A stretch of DNA of 64,000 nt from JACVRW01 sp963812415 (GTDB taxonomy: Bacteria; Actinomycetota; Thermoleophilia; Solirubrobacterales; Thermoleophilaceae), in NCBI GenBank assembly GCA_963812415.1, contig CAWEVH010000040.1, positions 62,001 to 126,000 on the forward strand, given 5' to 3'. This document shows, piece after piece, positions 24,222 through 31,923 of this stretch (the stretch's first letter is position 1; each line of letters starts with the position of its first letter). The notes below the pieces were generated by a model, which did no database searches, was not told where the DNA came from, and worked only from the letters and a program-made list of their open reading frames with translations. A program made the position numbers and the translations under genes.

Positions 24222-24552
24222 GTTCCTTCTCTCGTGGAGCCGCCGCAACGGATCGCCCCGCGGCTGCGGACTTCTCCCTCCGGCGCCGAGCGGGCGTATT
24301 AGCCGGCCTCCACAACACGCTCGCAAAGGACGAGGCTCGCGCGCCTCGGCTCGCTCGACCCTGACCCTCGAAATCACCTGGCGAAGCAGGCGTGGGAGGA
24401 GGTCCGGCTCGGACTTCTCCGCGTCGTCCGTGGCAGCTGTGGTCGGTTTCCGCATGGACGCCTGCTTTCGGACGCAACCGATAGTGGCTTAGCGCGCGTC
24501 AGGCGGCGGGCGGCGTCGCGGCTGCCGGGCATGGAACTCGACGGTTGTGATC
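24222..24552. other. gene-free stretch
   Basis: About 330 bp between convergent transcripts. No gene, RNA or repeat is recognised. Confidence 0.4.
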
Positions 24553-25173
24553 TCAGCGAGGAGCTGTGCGTCGGTTTGGCTTGGGTGGGGCGCCGAAGGT
24601 GCGTAGGACGTGTTCGAGTGTTGTGGCGATCAGTTCGTGTGTCTGTTCGCGGCTGGCTTCGCCTTGTAGCCAGCGTCTGGTGGCGGCGCGGTTGAGCCCG
24701 GTCCAGCATTCGAGCGCGTAGCGCAGCCGGGGCGTGTCGTCGGCGATGTCGGCGTGGTGTTCGGCGACCAGCTTGACGGCGCGGCGCACGAGGTCGGTGA
24801 CGACTTGCCTGATGTCGGGGTCGGCGATGTCCTCGCCGCGCCCGAGCGTGGCGAGCCAGATCGTGCGGTTCTGCTCGGTCCAGTCGAGCCAGCGCGACAC
24901 GCTATCGCCCAGGCGCGCGCGGGCGCTGCGGCCGGCGGGCGGCGGTAGTTGTTGCTCGCGCACGGCGCCGAGCCGCTCGAGCAGCGCGATGTAGACCTGC
25001 TTGCGGCCGCCGAAGTAGTGGTGCACGAGCCCGCGCGCGACGCCGGCGGCGCTCGCGATGTCCTCGACCGAGACCTCCTCGTAGCCGCGCTCGGCGAACA
25101 GCGCGTTGGCGGCGTCGAGGATCTGCTCGCGCCGCTGCTCGGGATCGAGGCGGCTGAACTTCGGCGTGCTCAT
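24553..25173 (-). CDS. TetR family transcriptional regulator
   Basis: A 206-residue TetR regulator. The N-terminal HTH is classic: REQILDAANALFAERGYEEV then SVEDIASAAGVARGLVHHYF. The C-terminal ligand domain (WLDWTEQNRTIWLATLGRGE) is of the large TetR_C group seen near efflux or lipid genes. It is divergent from the copper-protein operon at 25358, and a 9-bp inverted repeat lies between the two starts, so it probably represses that operon. Confidence 0.9.
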   Translation of the reverse strand: MSTPKFSRLDPEQRREQILDAANALFAERGYEEVSVEDIASAAGVARGLVHHYFGGRKQVYIALLERLGAVREQQLPPPAGRSARARLGDSVSRWLDWTEQNRTIWLATLGRGEDIADPDIRQVVTDLVRRAVKLVAEHHADIADDTPRLRYALECWTGLNRAATRRWLQGEASREQTHELIATTLEHVLRTFGAPPKPNRRTAPR

Positions 25174-25190
25174 AAACGGAGTCTAAATGT

Positions 25191-25231
25191 TGTTGGCGGT
25201 CCGTCAAGGAACTGTTAGCATCCCGCCAACA
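25191..25231. promoter_or_regulatory. TetR operator candidate
   Basis: TGTTGGCGG (25191-25199) and CCGCCAACA (25223-25231) are perfect inverted arms 23 bp apart, between the divergent TetR and cupredoxin genes. A -10-like TTAGCAT lies between them. The long spacing suggests either two half-sites bridged by two dimers or a cruciform. Confidence 0.55.
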
Positions 25232-25357
25232 GGGGGCAGAGCGCCGTGCGTTGTGGCACGGCGCGGACTCCGAACGGGCTGGGGCAACGTGCACCTGCCC
25301 GGAGATGACCAAACTCGTCCGGCGCCGTCGCTGGTCCGGTGGCGCGGAAAGGAAAAC

Positions 25358-25906
25358 ATGTCAAGACGTACACTCGCGCGCGCGGCCGTGCCGGCGCTCG
25401 GGCTCGCGGTCGCGGTGGCCGCGGTGGTCCCGGCGGCCGCTCAGAACGCGCCGTCGAAGGCGACCCTGAACGTGGTCGGCAAGGCGGAGTTCAAGGCCAA
25501 CCGCTACGTGAAGGACGGGATGCGCTTCGAGCGCGACATCACCGTCGTCAGGTCCGGCGGCACGCTGACGATCGTCAACAAGACGGATCAGCCGCATTCG
25601 TTCTCGCTCGTCAAGAAGTCGCAGCTGCCGCGCAGCATGGCCCAGATGGAGGGCTGTTTCGGCCGCGGCCCCTGTGACGAGCTGGCAGTTGCCCACGGTG
25701 CGATCAACCCCGAGACCGGCGAGCAGCAGGACCCCACGATCCCGCTCGTGAACGTCGGCAAGCAGGGTTTCGATCAGCCTGGCGACTCCGTCGTCTTCGG
25801 CCCGAAGTCGAAGACGAAGGTGAAGATCACCGCCAAGAAGGGCACCCAGCTCTACTTCCTCTGCGCGATCCACCCGTGGATGCAGGGCAAGCTCGACGTC
25901 AGGTAG
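25358..25906 (+). CDS. secreted cupredoxin-like copper protein
   Basis: A 182-residue protein with a signal peptide (cleavage near AAAQN) and one cupredoxin domain. The type-1 copper ligands are in place: His in TDQPHSFSL, and Cys, His and Met in LCAIHPWMQG at the C-terminus. An extra pair of cysteines (GCFGRGPCDE) probably forms a disulfide in an insertion. It carries electrons outside the membrane, likely as donor or acceptor to the multicopper oxidase encoded next. First gene of a three-gene operon divergent from a TetR regulator. Confidence 0.85.
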   Translation: MSRRTLARAAVPALGLAVAVAAVVPAAAQNAPSKATLNVVGKAEFKANRYVKDGMRFERDITVVRSGGTLTIVNKTDQPHSFSLVKKSQLPRSMAQMEGCFGRGPCDELAVAHGAINPETGEQQDPTIPLVNVGKQGFDQPGDSVVFGPKSKTKVKITAKKGTQLYFLCAIHPWMQGKLDVR

Positions 25907-26817
25907 CGGTACTCGCCGCTGTGGTGCTCGCGGCCTCCGCCGGAACGGCGGAGGCCGCCGTGCGCCATGAATGGGTGGCCGCGGTGCCGACCACCTGGAA
26001 CGCGGTGCCGAACGGCCACGACGCCCTCGCCCACGACGGCGAAGGCATGATCGAGCCGGCGCGCAGCGTCTTCCCGACGGTCGTCTACCGCCGCTACACG
26101 CGCGGCTGGCGGCGCCCACTTCGCAACGCGCCGCGGGCGAGCGTCGACCACGACAAGGTCCCCGGCCCGCTGCTGCGGGCGCGGGAGGGCGATCGCCTGC
26201 TCGTTCACTTCAAGAACCGCGACACGCTCTTCAAGCGCTCGCACTCGATGCATTTTCACGGCGTCGGGTACCGGCCCGGCTCCGACGGCGTGTACCTGCC
26301 CGGCTTTCCCGAGAAGGGAGGAGACGTCAAGCCCGGGCAGACCTTCACCTACCACCTGCGCGCCGGCTCCGACTCAGCGGGCGTCTGGCCGTACCACGAC
26401 CACTCGCGCTCGATGCACGAGTCGCTGCTCGGCGGCATGTACGGCGCACTCTCGATCCTCGGGCGCTCGGAACGGGCGCCCGACCGCGAGTTCGTGAGCG
26501 TCCTGGCGCCCGTCGGCGAGTTCCAGGGCGTGAACGCGCGCGCGTTCGTCGGGAACACGCCGATCTACCGCGCCCGCGTCGGCGACCGAGTTCAGTGGGA
26601 TGTCCTCGCGATCGGCTCCGAGCATCACACCTTCCACGTGCACGGCCATCGCTGGCGGAATCGCGGCGTGCCCGAAGACACGCGCACGCTCGGCCCCGCC
26701 GAGAGCTTCCGTGTCAAGTGGCGCGAGGACGCGCCGGGCACCTGGCTCTACCACTGCCATGTGGAGGAGCACATGCAGAAGGGGATGATCGGCCTCTACC
26801 GGGTGAGCGGCCGATGA
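25876..26817 (+). CDS. secreted multicopper oxidase
   Basis: A 313-residue multicopper oxidase with all copper-binding motifs: HSMHFHGVGY, VWPYHDHSR, HTFHVHGHRW and YHCHVEEHMQKGM (type-1 Cys, His, Met). Length fits a two-domain enzyme. A GTG start at 25876, inside the end of the cupredoxin gene (31-nt overlap), gives a signal peptide (VAVLAAVVLAASAGTAEA). The likely reaction is oxidation of a metal ion, phenol or cupredoxin with O2 reduced to water. It overlaps the next gene as ATGA, so the three genes are co-translated. Confidence 0.88.
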   Translation: MDAGQARRQVAVLAAVVLAASAGTAEAAVRHEWVAAVPTTWNAVPNGHDALAHDGEGMIEPARSVFPTVVYRRYTRGWRRPLRNAPRASVDHDKVPGPLLRAREGDRLLVHFKNRDTLFKRSHSMHFHGVGYRPGSDGVYLPGFPEKGGDVKPGQTFTYHLRAGSDSAGVWPYHDHSRSMHESLLGGMYGALSILGRSERAPDREFVSVLAPVGEFQGVNARAFVGNTPIYRARVGDRVQWDVLAIGSEHHTFHVHGHRWRNRGVPEDTRTLGPAESFRVKWREDAPGTWLYHCHVEEHMQKGMIGLYRVSGR

Positions 26818-27722
26818 GGGCCGCGCTCGCGGCCGTGGGCCTCGCCGCCGCCCTCGCCCTCGCCGGGCCGGCTTCGGCCGAGGTCGCCTTCGTTACGGGG
26901 GCGCACAGCAGCTTCTCGCCGCCGCACCTCGACGTGCTGGTGGGCGACCCAGTGAACTGGCGCAACGCGAGCGTGCGCGAGCACGACATCAGATCCGACG
27001 CAGCGGGCTTCGACTCGGGCCGCCTGGCCCCCAGCACGAGCTTCGCGCACGTCTTCCCCGCCCTCGGCACCTACCCGTACATCTGCACGATCCATGCGGG
27101 AATGACGGGCGACGTGGCCGTGCACCCGCTGCTGCTCGACGGACCGCATGCGCCGGTGGCGCGCGGCGCGCCGGTAGCTCTGCACGTGCGCGCACCCGAC
27201 GGGGTCGGCGAGGCCGTCATCGAGGAGGACGCCGGAGGCGGCTTCCGGCGGGTGGCCGTCGCGACGCCGCCGGTGAGCAGCGGGCACCAGGTGCACGAGG
27301 CGGAGGGCACCCTGCACGCAACAGTCACACCCCACGCGAGCGCCTCCTACCGAGCGGTTGGCGCCGCCGGGAAGAGCCCCGCGCTGCGCATCGCGGTGAC
27401 CGACCGGACGAGCTTCGCGCTCAGCACCGCGGCGCTGCGGCGCGGCACGGCAGTGCGGGTCAGCACCCGGCCCGCCCAGCCGGGCGCACGGGTGGTGCTG
27501 CAGCTCCGGCTGCGCGAGCGCTTCGGCTGGTGGACGGTCGCACGCGGCCATCTCGACCACCGCTCGCGGGCGCGCTTCCTCCTGAGGCGGAAAGGCTCGA
27601 TGCGCGCGAGGGTGGCCGTGGTCGGCGCAGACTGGGCGACCGTGCTCGCGGTGAGCCCGCCGCTGCGGGTTCGAGGGGGCGGGTCCTCCCTGGCACGGCC
27701 CGCGCGGCGAACTTCGCCGTAG
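26814..27722 (+). CDS. secreted plastocyanin-like protein with C-terminal extension
   Basis: A 302-residue protein with a signal peptide (to about PASAE) and an N-terminal plastocyanin-like domain (residues 23-105) with copper ligands in VREHDIRSD and YICTIHAGMTG. The C-terminal 190 residues are two beta-rich, Ig- or FN3-like stretches ending in an Arg-rich tail. It is the third gene of the copper operon, joined by ATGA to the oxidase. It probably serves as a wall-bound electron carrier. Confidence 0.8.
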   Translation: MRAALAAVGLAAALALAGPASAEVAFVTGAHSSFSPPHLDVLVGDPVNWRNASVREHDIRSDAAGFDSGRLAPSTSFAHVFPALGTYPYICTIHAGMTGDVAVHPLLLDGPHAPVARGAPVALHVRAPDGVGEAVIEEDAGGGFRRVAVATPPVSSGHQVHEAEGTLHATVTPHASASYRAVGAAGKSPALRIAVTDRTSFALSTAALRRGTAVRVSTRPAQPGARVVLQLRLRERFGWWTVARGHLDHRSRARFLLRRKGSMRARVAVVGADWATVLAVSPPLRVRGGGSSLARPARRTSP

Positions 27723-27969
27723 GGCGCCTCGAAAACTCCTGGCCCGCTTGCACGCGCCCGGGACGGGCTGTATGCAGCGACGCCTGGCTACGTCCACGTC
27801 GACCCCCTCGGGTCGATGTTGCGAAACAGAGTTCGCGGCGCCCAGACGACCCGCATGGACCAAGACCGAAGCTGCGCAACCAGCCACGCCGGCCCTGACG
27901 GGTCGAGAGCTGTGGCGGCGGCTCGTCGCCACGCGCGTCACCGAACCGTTTGTCCTCCAGCAGGCCCGC
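27723..27969. other. gene-free stretch after the copper operon
   Basis: About 250 bp with no recognised gene. The adjoining 28186-28508 is similar: apart from two short direct repeats at 28370-28389 it holds no gene. Confidence 0.4.
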
Positions 27970-28185
27970 TCAGTCGCCCGCGACGAGCGTCGGCCGAGCG
28001 CATACCAGCGCCACAACCATCGCCGGGTCATGCGCCGCCCGCCCGTGCCCATCGGAGCGATAGGTCGCATAGAACGCCGCCAGGTCCATCTCCGCAACAG
28101 CCGCCAACACGAACCACGCGAAGTGGTCCGCCGGCAGCCCTCGCGCAGGCGTGGCGGCATCAACAACCCCCGCTCGCGGTCGCAC
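27970..28185 (-). pseudogene. IS1182-type transposase, N-terminal fragment
   Basis: The sense segment LPADHFAWFVLAAVAEMDLA through GHGRAAHDPAMVVAL is the conserved N-terminal part of IS1182/IS5-like transposases. The expected preceding MLMPPRLREG is present but in another frame (from about 28166), and the catalytic region after PAMVVAL is absent. It is therefore truncated and frameshifted, lying near the right end of the island. Confidence 0.75.
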
Positions 28186-28369
28186 TTAATAAGTTCTGCG
28201 GCAGCCCTGGAATCGCCAGCTCGACCCCGGACGGCCCGGATCTATGCACTAGCCGCCACGACGCGTAAGCGCCGCTGCCACCGAAGACGGGACGCACACT
28301 GGACTTCCCCGGCAGCGCGCGGCGGGTTCGACGCCGGCGGCGGCTGCTGTCTGCGGTGCGGGCGCCCAA

Positions 28370-28389
28370 TTGCAAACGGATTGCAAACG
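28370..28389. repeat. paired 9-bp direct repeats near the right attachment site
   Basis: TTGCAAACG occurs at 28370-28378 and 28381-28389, one helical turn apart, with a related CTGCAAACC at 28451. Position and spacing, 125-145 bp from the attachment repeat, suit integrase arm-type binding sites. Confidence 0.4.
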
Positions 28390-28514
28390 AACGCCCGATA
28401 ACGTACCCGCCCTGACCGTCACGGCAAGACGTCGACAGTCGGCGAAACACCTGCAAACCCGGCACTTCTCGAAACAGGGGCTTACAGCCCGTCACGGCCT
28501 TGGCCAGAGTTCGA

Positions 28515-28534
28515 AATCTCCCTGGGCGCATCGA
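28515..28534 (+). repeat. island attachment repeat, right copy (attR)
   Basis: An exact 20-bp copy of 18056-18075 (tRNA-Leu 3' end plus 4 bp), in the same orientation; no tRNA body precedes it. It marks the probable right boundary of the island. Confidence 0.75.
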
Positions 28535-28608
28535 AAGGGCCGGAAATGCGGTTTTCTCCGAAGGGTTGACCACATTGCGACCCGTCCGACCCGAGGGTGG
28601 CGCAACCG

Positions 28609-29034
28609 ATGACTGGTGACCAGCCGGCTCCGGTGCGTGTCGAGCTGACGCTGCGCCACCGGGACATGGACGCACTCGGCCATGTCAACCAGGCCGTCTA
28701 CCACGAGCTCCTCGAGGAAGTGCGCGCGGCCTTCTTCCGCCACACCCTGCCGGACTTGCCGTTCACCGGCTACGTTCTCGCGCACGTCGAGTTGGACTAT
28801 CGGCGGGAGGTCCGCATCGAGCATCGCTACCTGATCGGCGAGTGCCGCGTCGCCGAGCTGGGGCGCTCGCGCGTGGAGCTCGACAACCGCCTGTTGCTGC
28901 CGGACGGCGACGTGGCTGTCGAGGGGCGGGCCGTCCTGGTTGCCTGGGACGAGCAAAGCCGCAAGTCACGGGAGCTCAGCGAGCGCGAGCGCACGGCGTT
29001 GCTGTCAGCGGAGCCCGAGGGACTCCGCCAGTAG
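28609..29034 (+). CDS. hot-dog acyl-CoA thioesterase (4HBT family)
   Basis: A 141-residue single hot-dog domain. The opening VRVELTLRHRDMDALGHVNQ with Asp and His-Val-Asn is the 4-hydroxybenzoyl-CoA thioesterase/YbgC signature (the Asp is the usual nucleophile or base). It hydrolyses acyl- or aryl-CoA thioesters. ATG 28609 is preferred; GTG 28597 is an in-frame alternative. First gene outside the island. It overlaps the end of the convergent panE-like gene by 30 nt. Confidence 0.85.
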   Translation: MTGDQPAPVRVELTLRHRDMDALGHVNQAVYHELLEEVRAAFFRHTLPDLPFTGYVLAHVELDYRREVRIEHRYLIGECRVAELGRSRVELDNRLLLPDGDVAVEGRAVLVAWDEQSRKSRELSERERTALLSAEPEGLRQ

Positions 29035-29979
29035 GGCGCCGGCTGCCGAGACCGCGCGCGTGCTGGGCGCCGGGACGCCCGTGAGGTCCGCCAGCTCGAC
29101 GACGCTGTCGACGATTGCGGCGAGCTCGAGCGGCTTGCCGGCCTCGAGGTCCTGCAGCGTGGAGGGCTTGTGGTCGCCCACCTTCTCGGCGCCCTCCAAC
29201 CGCTGCTTGATCGAGACCGAGGGCTTGGCGCCCAGGGCATCGGCGATCTCGAGCGCCTCCTCCATGATCGACGTCACCAGAGCCCGCGTGGGCGCGTGGC
29301 GACACATGTCCACGAGCGTCGCACGGGTCAGGACGCTGAGCGGGTTGAACGCGACGTTGCCCATCAGCTTGACCCAGATGTCGTCCCGGAGCTGCTCCTC
29401 GACCGGACATTTCAATCCGCCCGCGACCATGGCCTCGCTGAACTGCTTGCACCGCTCGGAGATGGAGCCGTCCGGCTCGCCGATCGAGAAGCGCGTCCCC
29501 TCGAGATGCTGGACCACTCCGGGCTCGGCCAACTCCGTGCCGGCAAAGACGACGCAGCCGATCGCGCGCTCCGGTGGAATCACGCGCGACACCTCGCCAT
29601 CGGGGTCCACGGCCTCGATGCGGCGCCCCTCGTATGGGCCCTCGAGCTTGTGGAAGTACCACCAGGGAATGCCGTTCTGGGCGGCCACGACAGCGGTCTC
29701 CTCGTGCAGCAGCGGCTCGAGCAGGGGGCCGCAGCTCGCGTACGAGTTCGCCTTGAGCCCGAGAAACACGAAGTCGACGGGCGCGATCTCATTCGGATCG
29801 TCGGTCGCCGGCGGGTGAGCCTCGAAGTCGCCGCGGTCCGATCGCACGCGAACCCCGTCCCGCCGGATGGCCTCGAGGTTGTCACCTCGCGCAATCAGAT
29901 GCACCTCGGCGCCGCCACGCGCCAATGCCGCGCCGACGTATGCTCCGATCGCACCCGCGCCGAGGACGGCGAATCTCAT
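29005..29979 (-). CDS. panE: ketopantoate reductase family protein (PanE/ApbA)
   Basis: A 324-residue NADPH-dependent 2-dehydropantoate 2-reductase family member. The Rossmann start is MRFAVLGAGAIGAYVGAALA, followed by LKANSY, AAQNGIPWWYF, the catalytic-lysine region DDIWVKLMGNVAFNPLSVLT and PSTLQDLEAGKPLEL. PanE reduces ketopantoate in pantothenate and CoA synthesis, but family paralogues reduce other 2-oxo acids. It is the last gene of the formate dehydrogenase gene run, 7 nt after a 73-residue ORF, so a 2-oxo-acid role in that pathway is possible. ATG 29979 begins the Rossmann motif. Confidence 0.85.
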   Translation of the reverse strand: MRFAVLGAGAIGAYVGAALARGGAEVHLIARGDNLEAIRRDGVRVRSDRGDFEAHPPATDDPNEIAPVDFVFLGLKANSYASCGPLLEPLLHEETAVVAAQNGIPWWYFHKLEGPYEGRRIEAVDPDGEVSRVIPPERAIGCVVFAGTELAEPGVVQHLEGTRFSIGEPDGSISERCKQFSEAMVAGGLKCPVEEQLRDDIWVKLMGNVAFNPLSVLTRATLVDMCRHAPTRALVTSIMEEALEIADALGAKPSVSIKQRLEGAEKVGDHKPSTLQDLEAGKPLELAAIVDSVVELADLTGVPAPSTRAVSAAGALLAESLGLR

Positions 29980-29986
29980 GAAGCCG

Positions 29987-30208
29987 CTAGCCGCCCCCCA
30001 TCGGCATCGTGAGGATGACCGCCTCGGCGTCCACCGGAAGCTCCTCGAGCGGCTCGTTGTGGTCGTCCTCTGCGCGCACCGCGATGTATCCGGCGTCGAG
30101 CTCCTGCTGCAGCAGGAGCCGGGCCTCATCGACCGAGGCGGAGTCGTCGGGCGACCACTCCGCCACGCGTTCGTGACCGTCCAGCACTCTCCGCAGCAGC
30201 ACGCCCAT
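29987..30208 (-). CDS. 73-residue protein in the formate dehydrogenase operon
   Basis: A small acidic protein (MGVLLRRVLDGHERVAEW ... RLLLQQELDAGYIAVRAEDD) starting at ATG 30208 behind a strong GGAGGAGAG ribosome site, 26 nt after the FdsB-like gene and 7 nt before panE. No family is recognised. The predicted fold is helix then beta strands. Tight spacing shows co-translation with the dehydrogenase, so it may be a small subunit, assembly factor or delta-subunit-like protein. Confidence 0.7.
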   Translation of the reverse strand: MGVLLRRVLDGHERVAEWSPDDSASVDEARLLLQQELDAGYIAVRAEDDHNEPLEELPVDAEAVILTMPMGGG

Positions 30209-30234
30209 AGCCTCTCCTCCGTCCCGCGCGCCCG

Positions 30235-31923
30235 CTAGCGCGGTTGCGGGCGGGCCGCCTTGCCTCCGCGCTCCAGCCCCAACACGCTCGTCACCGGGCC
30301 CAGCGCGACCTGACCGAGCCCGCAGATCGAGGTGAGCCGGAGGGTCTCCTCGAGCTCGACGATCCTGTCGTCCACGGCATCGGCCCCCAGCCCCTGCTCG
30401 AGCAGTCCGGTCAGGATCTCGTGCGCCTTGTGGGAACCCACCCGGCAGGGAACGCACTTGCCGCAGGACTCGTTTCGGAAGAAGCGCAGGACGTTCGTGC
30501 CCGCGGCGAGCAGGTTCGTGCCCTCGGCGATGACCGTGAGCGCACCGGAGCCGAGCATCGAGCCCGCCTCGGCAAGCGGCTCGAAGTCGAGCGGCACGTC
30601 GAGGTCGTCCGGGCCCAGGAAGTTCGACGACGCGCCACCCGGCTGGAAGGAGAGCAGCTCCGCGCCGTCGCGAAGGCCTCCGGCGAGCTCGATCAGCTCG
30701 CGTGCGGTGGTGCCCATCGGCACGCAGTAGACGTCGGGCCGCTCCACCTGACCGGAGACCGCGAAGAACTTGAGGCCGGTGGCATCGCCGGCGCCCTGCT
30801 CCTTCCACCACTCCGCGCCGCGCTCGACGATGATCGGCAGGTGGGCGAACGTCTCCACGGAGTTCATGAGCGTCGGCTTCCCCCACAGCCCGTACACGCC
30901 CGGGAACGGCGGCTTGTTGCGCGGCTCGCCCCGGTGGCCCTCCATGCACTCGAGCAGCGCGGACTCCTCGCCGAGGATGTAGCCGCCCGGTGAGGTGAAG
31001 ATCTCGACGCGCAGCCTGCGACCGGTGCCCAGCGCGTCCGCCCCGATCAGGCCCTCGGACTCGAGCGCCTCGAGCTCCTCGCGCAGAACCGCCTCCTCCG
31101 GGCCGTACTCGTGGCGGATGAAGATCCAGCCCTCCTCACAGCCCGTGACGAGCATGCCCAGCAGGAGGCCCTCGACCACGAGATGGGGCTGCTCGGCCAT
31201 GATCTGACGGTCCTTGAACGTGCCGGGCTCGGACTCGTCCGCATTGCAGATCGCGTAATGCGGGGTGGCGTCCTGGGCGGCCACGAGCTCCCACTTGCGC
31301 CCGGTCGGGAACCCGGCGCCGCCCATTCCGCGCAGGCCGGAGTCCTTCACCGCGGCCAGGATCTCGTCGTCCGTCAGCTCGCCGCCCAGTAGGCGGCGCA
31401 GCACGCGATAGCGCTGGTCGTCAGCCGCGTAGGGGTCGTTCGGGAAGGTCCGGTCGGGCCGCATGGCGGGGGTCCGTGGCGGCTCTCCGGAGCGGGCGGC
31501 GTCCACCAGCTCCTCGGCCTGGGCGAACGACGCCGGCTGCTCGTCGACTGCGATCGCCGGAGCGGCGTCACAGCGCCCCAGGCACGACACCTCGTGCAGC
31601 TCGACATCCACGTCCTCGCCGTAGCGGGCGCGGAGCTCCGCGATCCGCTCGTCGGAGTCGTGCAGCCAGCACGAGAGGTCGTGGCAGACCGCAAGGTGCA
31701 CCTTGCGCGGAGGATCGGTCTTGAAGTGCGGGTAGAACGAGATCAGGCCCTCGATCTCGTACAGCGGCCGACGCACCTCCTGCGACAACTTCACCAGCTC
31801 CTCGCGCGGCAGCCAGCCGTGCTCGCGCTGGATCGCGACCAGCGCGGGAATGAGGCTGGGGCCGGGGAACTTCCCGGCGCGGGCCTCCGTGCCCGGCGGG
31901 CGAGGCTGCACGCGCAGGCCCAC
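30235..31923 (-). CDS. formate dehydrogenase beta/gamma fusion (NuoE-NuoF-like)
   Basis: About 562 residues fusing a NuoE-like thioredoxin-fold [2Fe-2S] domain (cysteines in LAVCHDLSCWL and SCLGRCDAAPAI) to a NuoF-like domain with the NADH/FMN loop GLRGMGGAGFPTGRKWEL, the FMN/NAD motif ICNADESEPGTFKDR, and a [4Fe-4S] site ESCGKCVPCRVGS...SICGLGQ. This is the diaphorase module of NAD-dependent formate dehydrogenases (FdsB plus FdsG). The N-terminus is uncertain: GTG 31923 is the first start in the conserved frame and overlaps the preceding fdhA frame, where indels are suspected. Confidence 0.88.
   Translation of the reverse strand: MGLRVQPRPPGTEARAGKFPGPSLIPALVAIQREHGWLPREELVKLSQEVRRPLYEIEGLISFYPHFKTDPPRKVHLAVCHDLSCWLHDSDERIAELRARYGEDVDVELHEVSCLGRCDAAPAIAVDEQPASFAQAEELVDAARSGEPPRTPAMRPDRTFPNDPYAADDQRYRVLRRLLGGELTDDEILAAVKDSGLRGMGGAGFPTGRKWELVAAQDATPHYAICNADESEPGTFKDRQIMAEQPHLVVEGLLLGMLVTGCEEGWIFIRHEYGPEEAVLREELEALESEGLIGADALGTGRRLRVEIFTSPGGYILGEESALLECMEGHRGEPRNKPPFPGVYGLWGKPTLMNSVETFAHLPIIVERGAEWWKEQGAGDATGLKFFAVSGQVERPDVYCVPMGTTARELIELAGGLRDGAELLSFQPGGASSNFLGPDDLDVPLDFEPLAEAGSMLGSGALTVIAEGTNLLAAGTNVLRFFRNESCGKCVPCRVGSHKAHEILTGLLEQGLGADAVDDRIVELEETLRLTSICGLGQVALGPVTSVLGLERGGKAARPQPR

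Larger units (their letters stand above)
18076..28534. mobile_element. about 10.5-kb genomic island integrated at tRNA-Leu(GAG)
   Basis: The segment is bounded by direct copies of the tRNA-Leu 3' end (18056-18075 and 28515-28534). Inside lie a tyrosine recombinase C-terminal fragment (21960-22345), a transposase fragment (27970-28185), broken small genes, longer gene-free stretches than elsewhere in the window, and a cargo of secreted proteins (phospholipase A2, HAF-repeat protein), a metallo-beta-lactamase-fold protein and a TetR-controlled copper-protein operon. The integrase is truncated and far from both ends, so the element is probably an immobile remnant or a mosaic of several insertions. 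Confidence 0.65.

Noticed and set aside
28508..28534. A second tRNA-Leu gene
   Set aside because: Only the T-arm 3' half and acceptor 3' strand are present, with an inserted A; no D or anticodon arm precedes it.
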